NCBI GenBank assembly: GCA_947378615.1
Contig: CANCKV010000159.1
Span: 1 to 7,153, forward strand
DNA length: 7,153 nucleotides
Source of the DNA: Chitinophagaceae bacterium
Lineage (GTDB): Bacteria > Bacteroidota > Bacteroidia > Chitinophagales > Chitinophagaceae
Direction: 5' to 3'
Under the pieces are notes generated by a model. The model was not told the DNA's origin and searched no databases. It saw only the letters and a program-made list of their open reading frames with translations. Shown piece by piece: positions 1-6,502 of the stretch. Every line of letters begins with the position of its first letter. The stretch's first letter is position 1. A program made the position numbers and the translations under genes.

Positions 1-2
1 GG

Positions 3-443
3 CCTTTCTACTTTATAGTAGTTGCCGATGCACGTGCACCGAGAGATGGTAAATTCATCCAAAAAATCGGTACTTACAACCCGTTGACAGTCCCTGCGAC
101 AATTCAGTTAGACCGTCAGAAAGCATTAGAGTGGTTGCACAAAGGTGCAATACCAACTGATACTGTACGTCGAATCCTTTCGTTTAAAGGAGTATTGTTC
201 TTGAAGCACTTGTTACGTGGAGTAAAACTTGGTTTGTTTGATGATGCCACCGCAATGGTGAAGTTCCAAGAATGGCATATTCAGCATGAAGCTGATACCA
301 ATCGTAGGGCTGAGGCACACAAAAAAGCTCAGAAAGAACGCCGTAATCAACCTTTTGTACGCAAAGTAGCAGAACCTGTTGCAGAAGCAGTTTCTGAAAC
401 AGTTGTTCCAACTGAAGTGCAAACGGAAGGTGAAGAAGCATAA
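3..443 (+). CDS. rpsP: 30S ribosomal protein S16, 5'-truncated by the window edge
   Basis: S16 is a small-subunit ribosomal protein that binds 16S rRNA and helps 30S assembly. The frame is open from base 3 and gives 146 residues before the stop. It begins at Pro-Phe-Tyr, followed by the family signature [11 protein letters not shown], then KIGTYNPLT, the ALEWLHKGA segment and [10 protein letters not shown]. About 15 N-terminal residues (the usual basic M-x-V-K-I-R-L start) lie outside the window. The TTG at 84 is inside the conserved core and is not the real start. After the S16 core (to about visible residue 95) comes a Lys/Arg-rich stretch and then a tail of Ala, Glu and Val, the kind of C-terminal extension common in Bacteroidota S16. 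An intrinsic terminator follows 18 bases after the stop. In many bacteria rimM lies next to rpsP, but here the gene to the right is unrelated. Confidence 0.96.
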   Translation, partial: PFYFIVVADARAPRDGKFIQKIGTYNPLTVPATIQLDRQKALEWLHKGAIPTDTVRRILSFKGVLFLKHLLRGVKLGLFDDATAMVKFQEWHIQHEADTNRRAEAHKKAQKERRNQPFVRKVAEPVAEAVSETVVPTEVQTEGEEA

Positions 444-461
444 GCTCTCAAAAGTCTTTTT

Positions 462-497
462 AAAAGCCCCCCCAATAAAATGGTTCGGGGCTTTTTT
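462..497 (+). terminator. Intrinsic terminator of rpsP
   Basis: AAAAGCCCC at 462-470 pairs perfectly with GGGGCTTTT at 487-495, and a T-run covers 492-497. The loop is 16 bases, and CCA (472-474) can also pair with TGG (481-483) inside it. The position, 18 bases after the rpsP stop, fits a Rho-independent terminator that separates rpsP from the next gene. Confidence 0.88.
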
Positions 498-530
498 GTT
501 AACATAATCTCACTAAAACATCAATACTGT

Positions 531-538
531 TACATTTG
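531..538 (+). promoter_or_regulatory. Bacteroidota-type -7 box (TACATTTG) before the CarB-half gene
   Basis: TACATTTG matches the Bacteroidota sigma-ABfr -7 consensus TAnnTTTG exactly. It ends 15 bases before the ATG at 554, so transcription would begin about ten bases from the start codon and leave a very short leader without a Shine-Dalgarno site. I see no good TTG -33 box at the expected 19-21 base spacing. The case rests on the -7 match and its place just after the rpsP terminator. Confidence 0.5.
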
Positions 539-553
539 CGTAATTTTTAAACA

Positions 554-1747
554 ATGAGCAATAAATTGAATTCTAACGAATCTATAAGATCGAATAAAAA
601 GAAAATAATTGTATTAGGAAGTGGACCTAATAGAATTGGGCAGGGAATAGAATTTGACTATTGCTGTGTACATGGGTTATTGGCTATCAAAGAATGTGGT
701 TTTGAGGCAATAATGGTCAACTGTAATCCTGAAACTGTTTCGACCGACTTCGATATGGCTGATAAGCTATATTTTGAACCTGTTTTTTGGGAGCACCTTT
801 GGGAAATCATTGAACTAGAACAGCCGGAAGGAATAATAGTACAACTCGGTGGTCAAACAGCTCTTAAGTTGGCAAAAAGACTTCATGAGAAAGGAATAAA
901 AATAATCGGAACTAGCTTTGATAGCATGGATATCGCTGAAGATAGGGGTCGATTTAGTGACCTCTTGAAGGAATTAGATATCCCTTATCCTGAATATGGC
1001 ACTGCTTACACAGCTGAAGAAGCAATAGATGTGGCTAATAAAGTAGGCTATCCAGTTTTGGTTAGACCAAGCTATGTTCTAGGTGGACAAAGAATGCGGA
1101 TTGTTATTAATGACGAGGAAGTTGAAAAAGCAGTAATTAGTTTATTAAAACATATTCCCGACAATAAAATATTAATAGATCATTTCCTTGACCGTTGTCA
1201 AGAGGCTGAGATTGATGCCATATTCGATGGAGAAAACTTCCATGTGATGGGTGTGATGGAACATATCGAGCCTGCGGGTATTCATAGTGGAGATAGTAAT
1301 GCAGTCCTTCCCGCATTTAATCTGACTCCTTTAGTGATTACCACCATGGAGTTTTATAGTGAAAAGATAGCAAGGGCTTTGAATATTAAAGGATTGATAA
1401 ATATTCAGTTTGCCATCAAAAACGATAAGGTTTTTGTTATTGAGGCCAATCCTAGGGCATCTCGGACTACTCCATTTATCGCAAAGGCTTATGGTATTCC
1501 TTACCTAAATATTGCCACTAAGGTAATGCTTGGCGAAGCAAAATTGACTGATTTTGAAATGGTGAACAAATTAGATGGTTATGCTATAAAAGAACCTGTA
1601 TTTAGTTTTGATAAATTTCCAGGTGTTAATAAAGAATTAGGGCCCGAAATGAAGAGTACAGGTGAAGCAATTCGTTTCATAAAAGATTTAAGAGATCCTT
1701 ATTTTAGAACTTTGTATAAAGAAAGAAGTATGAATCTAAGTAGGTAA
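554..1747 (+). CDS. Stand-alone C-terminal synthetase half of carbamoyl-phosphate synthase large subunit (CarB-like ATP-grasp protein)
   Basis: This 397-residue protein matches the second half of CarB, the ATP-grasp unit that phosphorylates carbamate to carbamoyl phosphate for arginine and pyrimidine synthesis. Visible in order are the pre-ATP-grasp fold with VLGSGPNRIGQG (20-31) and MVNCNPETVSTD (54-65), then AEDR (128-131), RPSYVLGGQ (171-179), MEHIEPAGIHSGDS (235-248), NIQFAIK (283-289) and IEANPRASRTTPF (296-308). As I recall the E. coli numbering, an offset of 544 places R171, E217, H244, Q285, E297 and N299 on R715, E761, H788, Q829, E841 and N843, so the ATP and metal ligands are present. 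The end, Asn-Leu-Ser-Arg, looks like the normal C-terminus of Bacteroidota CarB, which lacks the MGS-like allosteric domain. The first synthetase half is absent, and an in-frame TAA at 548-550 rules out a longer start. No carA is adjacent. It could be a split carB whose other half lies elsewhere, or a paralogue of a full-length carB. The fold is certain; the role is not. Confidence 0.88.
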   Translation: MSNKLNSNESIRSNKKKIIVLGSGPNRIGQGIEFDYCCVHGLLAIKECGFEAIMVNCNPETVSTDFDMADKLYFEPVFWEHLWEIIELEQPEGIIVQLGGQTALKLAKRLHEKGIKIIGTSFDSMDIAEDRGRFSDLLKELDIPYPEYGTAYTAEEAIDVANKVGYPVLVRPSYVLGGQRMRIVINDEEVEKAVISLLKHIPDNKILIDHFLDRCQEAEIDAIFDGENFHVMGVMEHIEPAGIHSGDSNAVLPAFNLTPLVITTMEFYSEKIARALNIKGLINIQFAIKNDKVFVIEANPRASRTTPFIAKAYGIPYLNIATKVMLGEAKLTDFEMVNKLDGYAIKEPVFSFDKFPGVNKELGPEMKSTGEAIRFIKDLRDPYFRTLYKERSMNLSR

Positions 1748-1775
1748 TTTCATTTCACATAATTCAATATTTACT

Positions 1776-1818
1776 ATGCAGTCTATTTGAGCAATTAATT
1801 AGACTGCATTGTTTTTTT
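1776..1818 (+). terminator. Intrinsic terminator after the CarB-half gene
   Basis: ATGCAGTCTA at 1776-1785 pairs over 10 bases without mismatch with TAGACTGCAT at 1800-1809, across a 14-base loop. A run of seven T follows at 1812-1818. It begins 28 bases after the stop codon and makes the CarB-half gene a single-gene transcription unit. Confidence 0.88.
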
Positions 1819-1896
1819 AAAATTGGTTGGATTACTACTATTTTGTTGTATCAAGTATTTTCATTTTATTTGTTAGGCAAATGTTAACTAGATTGA

Positions 1897-1929
1897 TTGT
1901 TTATAAAGTCTAATAAAACGTAATTCTTG
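1897..1929 (+). promoter_or_regulatory. Possible promoter of the large surface-protein gene
   Basis: A TTG at 1897-1899 lies 21 bases before TAATTCTTG (1921-1929), a loose match to the Bacteroidota TTG / TAnnTTTG pair with one extra base in the -7 box. Transcription would start near 1934 and leave a leader of about 45 A/T-rich bases before the ATG at 1978. The rest of the gap (1819-1896) is A/T-rich with no other structure that I can see. Confidence 0.3.
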
Positions 1930-1977
1930 CGAAACAATAAATAATATAAATTTTATCATAACAAATAAGAAACGGAA

Positions 1978-4900
1978 ATGAAACAATTTGCTACCCTTCT
2001 CAAGTTACTTTTAGGTATAGTGGGAATGTTGAATACTCCTTTGTTTGGTCAGGCGCCATCAATTGTTTATGGAGTTACAGGAACACAAAGCTTAGTAGAA
2101 TCCATAACGATTTCTGATATTACACTAACAAATTCAGGGGGGGCTGCGACAAACTATTATAAGTCGCCAACTATTGCTGTTAGTGGACTTAGTTCACCTA
2201 CCGATGTAGTTGCTGACTTTTATGGTAAAGTCTATATTGCAAATTCGGCTAGTCCCGGAGGAATCACCATCTATAATGCAGGCACAAGTACAACTTTAGG
2301 ATCTGATTTGATAAATAGTTTAAGCGTGCATAAATTAAGTACCTCACCTTATTTTGGGTATATTTATTTTACAACAATTGGAAGTAAGGAGATCTCTTAT
2401 TATGATGATGCAAGTCCACGGAATTTGAATGCTACTAATGCTTACAATCTTACGAATCCAAGCGGAATTGCTGTAGATTATTACAGTGATGTACTATATG
2501 TCATTGATAATGGAAGTGTTTATCAACTCAGTCTTGCATCGCCGGGGACAAAAAGTGTGGTCGGTGGTATTGCAGGTACACCTGTAAGAATCACAAGTGC
2601 AGTTGGTTCGATTTACGTCCTCGACAACTTGGGAAATCTTTATTATATTCCTACAGGTTCATTATCACCAGTAAATATAGGTTCTAATAGTTCGGTCGGT
2701 ACACCATGGTTTACTTTTGATGCTTTAAATAACGCTTATTTGACTCTTGCTGGAACAGGATATTCAACTGTTACAAAATTAACTCAAGCAAAAGTTTCAA
2801 CGTCCATCAATATTGCAGGTGCCACTTCTTATGGAGGTGTATGTATTGACAATATGAATAGTTTATATGTTGCCAACAGAACTACCAATAAATTAGAGAA
2901 ATATACTTTAATTGATGCTTTTACTGTTAATCCTTCTCTTCCAGCGGGGTTAGCACTTGATCCAGCAACAGGGACAATCGGTGGAACTCCAACTGCGACT
3001 ACTCCAATTACTACTTACACTATCACTGCAGGGAATCAAAATACATTTGCACTTGGTCAGTATTATAGTACTAGTACTGCAACTGTTACCATGTCCACTC
3101 AGCCATTAGCTTGGCTTGGAACAAACACTACCTTTTCAAATGCTAGTAACTGGTATTTAGGAATTGTACCAACGAGTACTTCTGTGGCAACAATTCCATC
3201 TACTGCTCCTAATCAACCGATATTAGATGGTGATGTTACCTTGTCTGGAATAACTTTTACAGGCTCGGGTGCTACTTTAGATTTGAATGGTCATACCCTT
3301 TCTCTGAATGGTGCAGTCAAAGGTTCGGGAAGTTTGAAAGGTTCTATTACTTCATCTTTGGCTGTTGCAGGCCCTGTCGGAACCATCAATTTTGCAGCTA
3401 CAAAAAATGATTTACAAAACCTTACTATCAATAGTGGTTCCTTGACATTAGGAAATGCATTGAATTTATATGGGAAACTTATTCCAACAGGTGGAACACT
3501 AAATACAGGTGGTTTCTTAACCTTAAAATCTGTTAGTTCAGGAACTGCTGTTGTTGAAAGTGTTGGCGGCACTATTTCTGGAAAAGTCAATATAGAAAGA
3601 TACATTCCACAAGGATTCATGGCATTTAGGGATTTAGGTGTTTGTGTTTTTGGTGCAGGTACAATTGCGAGTACTTGGGGACAATCATTAAGCAACTATA
3701 AAACATATACCTATACTTCGGGGAATTGGAGTTCAGTCGCAAATTCAGTTACCCCTACTAAATATGCCGGATATCGGGTATTGGTTACAGGTTATAAAAA
3801 TCCTACAGTACCTCCTATTACAAAAACTGACATGAATAGTGCTGTCACGCTTAGTTATAGTGGAAATTTATTAACAGGAGATCAAGCAATTCCTTTGGCA
3901 AGTGGCATTGATAAATTTACATTTATTAGTAATCCCTATGCTTCTCAAGTCAATTTTAACCTATTGACTATGTCAGGAATTTATCAAGGATATTGGTATT
4001 TAGACCCTGTAAATGTTACGGACAGTAACTACGAAAACTATAATTATTATGGTGTTGGACTTGGAGCAAGCAATATCTATGCAGCTAATGCCTCAAAGTA
4101 TATTCAACCTGGACAGGCCTTCTTTGTATGCAACCAGTCTGCTACTTCTTCATTGACATTTACTGAAAATGCAAAAGGCAATTCAACTTTACAGACTTCT
4201 ATTTTTGGTGCAACTACTCCTTTGAATAGAATTGCTACAGGCTTGTTTTCTAATGGTAAGAATTTAGATGGGGCTGTAAGTGTATTCAATAGTAATTTCT
4301 CTAATGCTGTTTCAACTGAAGATGGGTTGAAAATAAATAATCCAGGAGAGAATATCTCATTTACAGTAGCAGGAAAAGAGCTTTGTGCAAATGGATGGAA
4401 TATTCCTGTTTCTACGGATATTTTGCCCATACATTTATCACAATTGAATAAAAATAAATCTTATTCCTTACGAATTGATGTAAGTCAGTTCTCAGTAAGC
4501 AATATTCAAACTTATTTGAATGACAATTTGTTGAAAACACAAACCCTCCTTAAGGGCGACAGTAATATTATTTCATTTACTACCACTTCAGATACGGGTG
4601 TCTATAGCAATCGCTATAGTATTGCCTTTGGTATCAGTACGATGCCGGTTAAGAAAATTAATATCTCTGCAAAGGCTACTCAAAATGAGGACGTTACTAT
4701 TGATTGGAATGTGATTGAAGCCGTTGACGTGCAAAGTTATTCGGTGGAACATGCTACAAATGGGATTGATTTTAGTGAGATATCATTTATGAAATCATCT
4801 AAAGCGAATAGTTATACTATTACTGACGCTAATCCTGTTGAAGGAATTAATTATTATCGTATCAAAGCAATTGATATCAGTGGAAAGGTTAGTTATAGTA

Positions 4901-5193
4901 CTTCTGCCTCCATTCAAATGTCTTCAATAGGTTCTACTTTTAAGGTATTCCCTAACCCTGTTTTAGGTAATGTCATTAATTTGAAATTTGGAAAGAATAA
5001 TACAGGAGTCTTCACAATAAGTGTGGTCAATAAATTAGGGCAAGCTGTCTTGAATACGACACTGAATCATTCTGTGGGAAATAGTATAGAAAGTATTTCT
5101 ATCAACAAATATCTTTCAGCAGGAAGTTATACGGTGATTGCAAAAGATACTTTTGGAAACAAGGTTTTAAAGACACAGGCAATTATAAAGTAA
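1978..5193 (+). CDS. Large secreted modular surface protein with type IX secretion (T9SS) C-terminal sorting domain
   Basis: This 1071-residue protein is predicted to be exported by Sec and then carried across the outer membrane by T9SS. Residues 1-26 form a signal peptide: Lys near the start, a hydrophobic core and a likely cut near FGQA. Residues about 70-305 hold five beta-propeller-like repeats of NHL type (starting near 72, 160, 200, 241 and 281), each with a pattern like P-x-x-(V/I)-x-x-D-x-x-x-x-(V/L)-Y-V. A putative Ig module (315-372) contains SLPAGLALDPATGTIGGTPT. From W379, a Gly/Ser/Thr-rich beta-solenoid-like region leads to VNIERYIP (537-544), a motif I associate with Bacteroidota surface proteins, as are SNPYASQVNF (651-660) and GQAFFV (712-717). 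An FN3-like module follows (893-981) with YSVEHATNGIDF and YYRIKAID. The T9SS type A sorting domain (988-1071) opens FKVFPNPV and ends in a basic, hydrophobic tail. No catalytic motif is visible, so adhesion or a structural role is a guess. Seven G lie at 2137-2143. Confidence 0.88.
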   Translation: MKQFATLLKLLLGIVGMLNTPLFGQAPSIVYGVTGTQSLVESITISDITLTNSGGAATNYYKSPTIAVSGLSSPTDVVADFYGKVYIANSASPGGITIYNAGTSTTLGSDLINSLSVHKLSTSPYFGYIYFTTIGSKEISYYDDASPRNLNATNAYNLTNPSGIAVDYYSDVLYVIDNGSVYQLSLASPGTKSVVGGIAGTPVRITSAVGSIYVLDNLGNLYYIPTGSLSPVNIGSNSSVGTPWFTFDALNNAYLTLAGTGYSTVTKLTQAKVSTSINIAGATSYGGVCIDNMNSLYVANRTTNKLEKYTLIDAFTVNPSLPAGLALDPATGTIGGTPTATTPITTYTITAGNQNTFALGQYYSTSTATVTMSTQPLAWLGTNTTFSNASNWYLGIVPTSTSVATIPSTAPNQPILDGDVTLSGITFTGSGATLDLNGHTLSLNGAVKGSGSLKGSITSSLAVAGPVGTINFAATKNDLQNLTINSGSLTLGNALNLYGKLIPTGGTLNTGGFLTLKSVSSGTAVVESVGGTISGKVNIERYIPQGFMAFRDLGVCVFGAGTIASTWGQSLSNYKTYTYTSGNWSSVANSVTPTKYAGYRVLVTGYKNPTVPPITKTDMNSAVTLSYSGNLLTGDQAIPLASGIDKFTFISNPYASQVNFNLLTMSGIYQGYWYLDPVNVTDSNYENYNYYGVGLGASNIYAANASKYIQPGQAFFVCNQSATSSLTFTENAKGNSTLQTSIFGATTPLNRIATGLFSNGKNLDGAVSVFNSNFSNAVSTEDGLKINNPGENISFTVAGKELCANGWNIPVSTDILPIHLSQLNKNKSYSLRIDVSQFSVSNIQTYLNDNLLKTQTLLKGDSNIISFTTTSDTGVYSNRYSIAFGISTMPVKKINISAKATQNEDVTIDWNVIEAVDVQSYSVEHATNGIDFSEISFMKSSKANSYTITDANPVEGINYYRIKAIDISGKVSYSTSASIQMSSIGSTFKVFPNPVLGNVINLKFGKNNTGVFTISVVNKLGQAVLNTTLNHSVGNSIESISINKYLSAGSYTVIAKDTFGNKVLKTQAIIK

Positions 5194-5255
5194 ATTTTTA
5201 AGCTGAAGGTGCGGTATATTTTTTTTAAATAGGTTATAGTATAAATACATTAATA

Positions 5256-5501
5256 ATGAAAAGTAATAATTTTTTAACTAGAGTATTAAGAAGTGTTGCA
5301 TTTGCAATCATTCTATTATTATCTCTGAATTCTGCTAATGCACAATTTAATATTGGTGGGCCCGGCACACATGGTAGTGGAGTGTATGCAAATGGTTCAT
5401 CAGACGCTACATCCGTTCCGTTTGATGGCGGAATGAGTCTGATGCTTGCTGCTGCAGGAATTGGCTATGCCACTAAGAAAATAAAGAATTTGAGGTCGTA
5501 G
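5256..5501 (+). CDS. Short secreted protein with PID-CTERM-like C-terminal sorting signal
   Basis: This 81-residue precursor has a clear signal peptide (basic Arg residues, hydrophobic core FAIILLLSL, cut after Ala-Asn-Ala at about residue 29). A Gly/Ser-rich mature stretch of only some 25-30 residues follows (FNIGGPGTHGSG and on). The tail is PFDGG (55-59), a short hydrophobic segment (60-72) and a basic end KKIKNLR (74-80). From memory, this three-part tail resembles the Bacteroidota PID-CTERM sorting domain (P-I-D-G-G, membrane segment, basic cluster), with Phe in place of Ile. Such tails are thought to be handled by a sorting protease of the exosortase kind. The gene starts 62 bases after the large T9SS protein with no terminator between, so co-transcription is likely. 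A hairpin follows 80 bases after the stop. The function of the mature peptide is unknown. It could equally be a small anchored membrane protein. Confidence 0.72.
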   Translation: MKSNNFLTRVLRSVAFAIILLLSLNSANAQFNIGGPGTHGSGVYANGSSDATSVPFDGGMSLMLAAAGIGYATKKIKNLRS

Positions 5502-5579
5502 TAAAAGCTTTCTGATAGTGAGTATATTTCGTGAAATCAATAAATTGAAGAATTCTAGTTTCTTCTAAAAATTGAGTTT

Positions 5580-5600
5580 CTAATGCTACGAAGTAGCATT
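5580..5600. repeat. Hairpin repeat, copy 1
   Basis: The element contains AATGCTAC (5582-5589), the triloop GAA (5590-5592) and GTAGCATT (5593-5600), which give a perfect 8-bp stem. The same 21 bases recur at 5702-5722 with a single C-to-G change. Confidence 0.8.
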
Positions 5601-5610
5601 GCCTTTTTTT
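5582..5610 (+). terminator. Probable terminator of the surface-protein/small-peptide unit
   Basis: The 8-bp stem with GAA triloop at 5582-5600 is followed, three bases later, by seven T (5604-5610). It starts 80 bases after the stop of the small secreted gene, the first plausible intrinsic terminator for that unit. Being part of a repeated element, it may have a different origin from the two GC-rich or longer terminators upstream. Confidence 0.55.
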
Positions 5611-5643
5611 CTTTGTGTTTCTTTGCGTTTTTGAGTCTTTGTG
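5611..5643. repeat. Degenerate CTTTGTG oligomer repeat
   Basis: CTTTGTG (5611-5617), CTTTGCG (5621-5627) and CTTTGTG (5637-5643) stand in T-rich DNA. Short oligomer strings of this kind occur between genes in many Bacteroidota genomes, as I recall them. They are not coding here. Confidence 0.5.
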
Positions 5644-5701
5644 TTGAGAAAAAAATACCTGACTCCAATTCTATAAAATAAATTCATTCATAAGAGTGTT
5701 C

Positions 5702-5722
5702 CTAATGCTACGAAGTAGGATT
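5702..5722. repeat. Hairpin repeat, copy 2 (one mismatch)
   Basis: This repeats 20 of the 21 bases of the element at 5580-5600. The right arm is GTAGGATT in place of GTAGCATT, so one pair in the 8-bp stem is lost (G opposite G). It lies 122 bases from copy 1 and is not directly followed by a T-run, so it would terminate less well. Confidence 0.75.
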
Positions 5723-5769
5723 CCTCTGTGATCTTTTTTTAATAGTACTTAGAAATAACTAACCCTTTT

Positions 5770-5791
5770 CTATGTGGCTATGTGCCTGTGG
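5770..5791. repeat. CTATGTG oligomer repeat
   Basis: CTATGTG at 5770-5776 and 5778-5784 is followed by CCTGTGG at 5785-5791, an 8-base period over about 22 bases. It lies just past the 3' end of pcm, which is read towards it. Confidence 0.5.
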
Positions 5792-5812
5792 TAGCTTTTT
5801 AATAGTCCAATC

Positions 5813-6472
5813 CTAGTTCTTCCCCGTAAGCATAGGAACAAAATTGAAGTTGTGAAACCTTTCTTCAGTAGTAGTTCCATCAGGCAACTTAGTAATACGC
5901 AGCATCCGTTGCTCATTTCCCTCATCAACAGGCAAAACCATCATCCCGCCGGGACGCAATTGTTCAATCAATAATGGCGGAATAAAGGGGGCCGCAGCAG
6001 TAATTAAAACCTTATCAAATGGTCCATAAGTAGGCAATCCCTTGAATCCATCACCATAAAAGAACTTTACATTGAGATATTTTGATTTGAAATAATAGTT
6101 TTTATGTTGATCATATAGTTTCTTTTGTCTTTCAATAGTAAATACTTTGGCACCTAATTCTGCAAGCACCGTAGTTTGATACATACTTCCCGTTCCTATT
6201 TCAAGTACTTTCTCAAATTTCTTTATCTGCAATAATTGTGTCTGAAAAGCAACAGTATAAGGTTGTGAAATAGTTTGTCCTTCGCCAATTGGGAATGCAC
6301 GATCTTCATAAGCAATCCTATCAAAGGCACTATCCAAGAAGAAATGTCTTGGGATCGCATTGATAGCATCCAAAACCTCTTCATCAGTAATTCCTTTACC
6401 CTTCAAAACATCTACTAATTGCTTACGCATGCCCCTATGCTGATGCGTATCTTCATATATTCTCTTATTCAT
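5813..6472 (-). CDS. pcm: Protein-L-isoaspartate O-methyltransferase
   Basis: This SAM-dependent enzyme methylates L-isoaspartyl residues in damaged proteins and so starts their repair; it is cytoplasmic. With the ATG at 6472 the protein has 219 residues, a normal length. Seen in order are YEDTHQHRG (6-14), PRHFFLDSAF (41-50), the family signature GEGQTISQPYTVAFQ (63-77) with the active-site-region Ser69, SAM motif I VLEIGTGSM (89-97), TIER (112-115) at the end of the next strand, GDG (140-142), FDKVLITAAAP (152-162) and LRPGGMMVLPV (172-182). The third residue of the motif I glycine pattern is Met97 where most relatives have Gly. A TTG at 6502 would add ten residues, but a TAnnTTTG box at 6481-6488 lies inside that extension and the ATG matches the usual N-terminus, so I prefer the ATG. 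The gene converges on the small secreted gene. Confidence 0.93.
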   Translation of the reverse strand: MNKRIYEDTHQHRGMRKQLVDVLKGKGITDEEVLDAINAIPRHFFLDSAFDRIAYEDRAFPIGEGQTISQPYTVAFQTQLLQIKKFEKVLEIGTGSMYQTTVLAELGAKVFTIERQKKLYDQHKNYYFKSKYLNVKFFYGDGFKGLPTYGPFDKVLITAAAPFIPPLLIEQLRPGGMMVLPVDEGNEQRMLRITKLPDGTTTEERFHNFNFVPMLTGKN

Positions 6473-6480
6473 AATCGGTA

Positions 6481-6488
6481 CAAACTTA
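6481..6488 (-). promoter_or_regulatory. Bacteroidota-type -7 box (TAAGTTTG) for pcm
   Basis: Read on the minus strand, TAAGTTTG matches TAnnTTTG exactly and ends eight bases before the ATG at 6472. Transcription would begin only a few bases before the start codon, giving a very short leader. There is no clear TTG at the expected -33 distance; an AT-rich palindrome lies there and further upstream. Confidence 0.45.
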
Positions 6489-6502
6489 GCCTTGATTGGC
6501 AA

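Larger units (their letters stand above)
5502..5812. other. 311-base intergenic region made of short repeats
   Basis: No gene is visible between the small secreted protein and pcm, which converge here. The stretch holds two copies of a 21-base hairpin element (5580-5600 and 5702-5722), each followed by pyrimidine- and T-rich DNA with degenerate CTTTGTG- or CTATGTG-like oligomers. TTTTTAATAGT also occurs twice (5736-5746 and 5796-5806). A weaker inverted repeat GAAGAA / TTCTTC lies at 5547-5565. Confidence 0.7.

Noticed and set aside
184..441. Minus-strand open frames opposite rpsP
   Set aside because: They have no recognisable features and lie wholly opposite a conserved ribosomal protein gene.
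84..443. A 119-residue gene starting at TTG 84
   Set aside because: The frame is open to base 3, and the upstream residues hold the S16 signature; the TTG is an internal Leu codon of rpsP.
444..553. Remains of the first half of carB upstream of the CarB-like gene
   Set aside because: The 110 bases hold the rpsP terminator and a promoter box; an in-frame TAA stands at 548-550, and no ATP-grasp residues can be read in any plus-strand frame.
3291..3695. Minus-strand open frame of 134 codons inside the surface-protein gene
   Set aside because: It is a by-product of the repetitive composition of the coding strand; no start signal or family feature is visible.
4104..4430. Minus-strand open frame of 108 codons inside the surface-protein gene
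   Set aside because: It lies opposite conserved modules of the plus-strand protein, with no independent support.
6473..6502. TTG start giving a ten-residue longer Pcm
   Set aside because: The ATG at 6472 gives the family's usual N-terminus, and the likely -7 box lies within the proposed extension.
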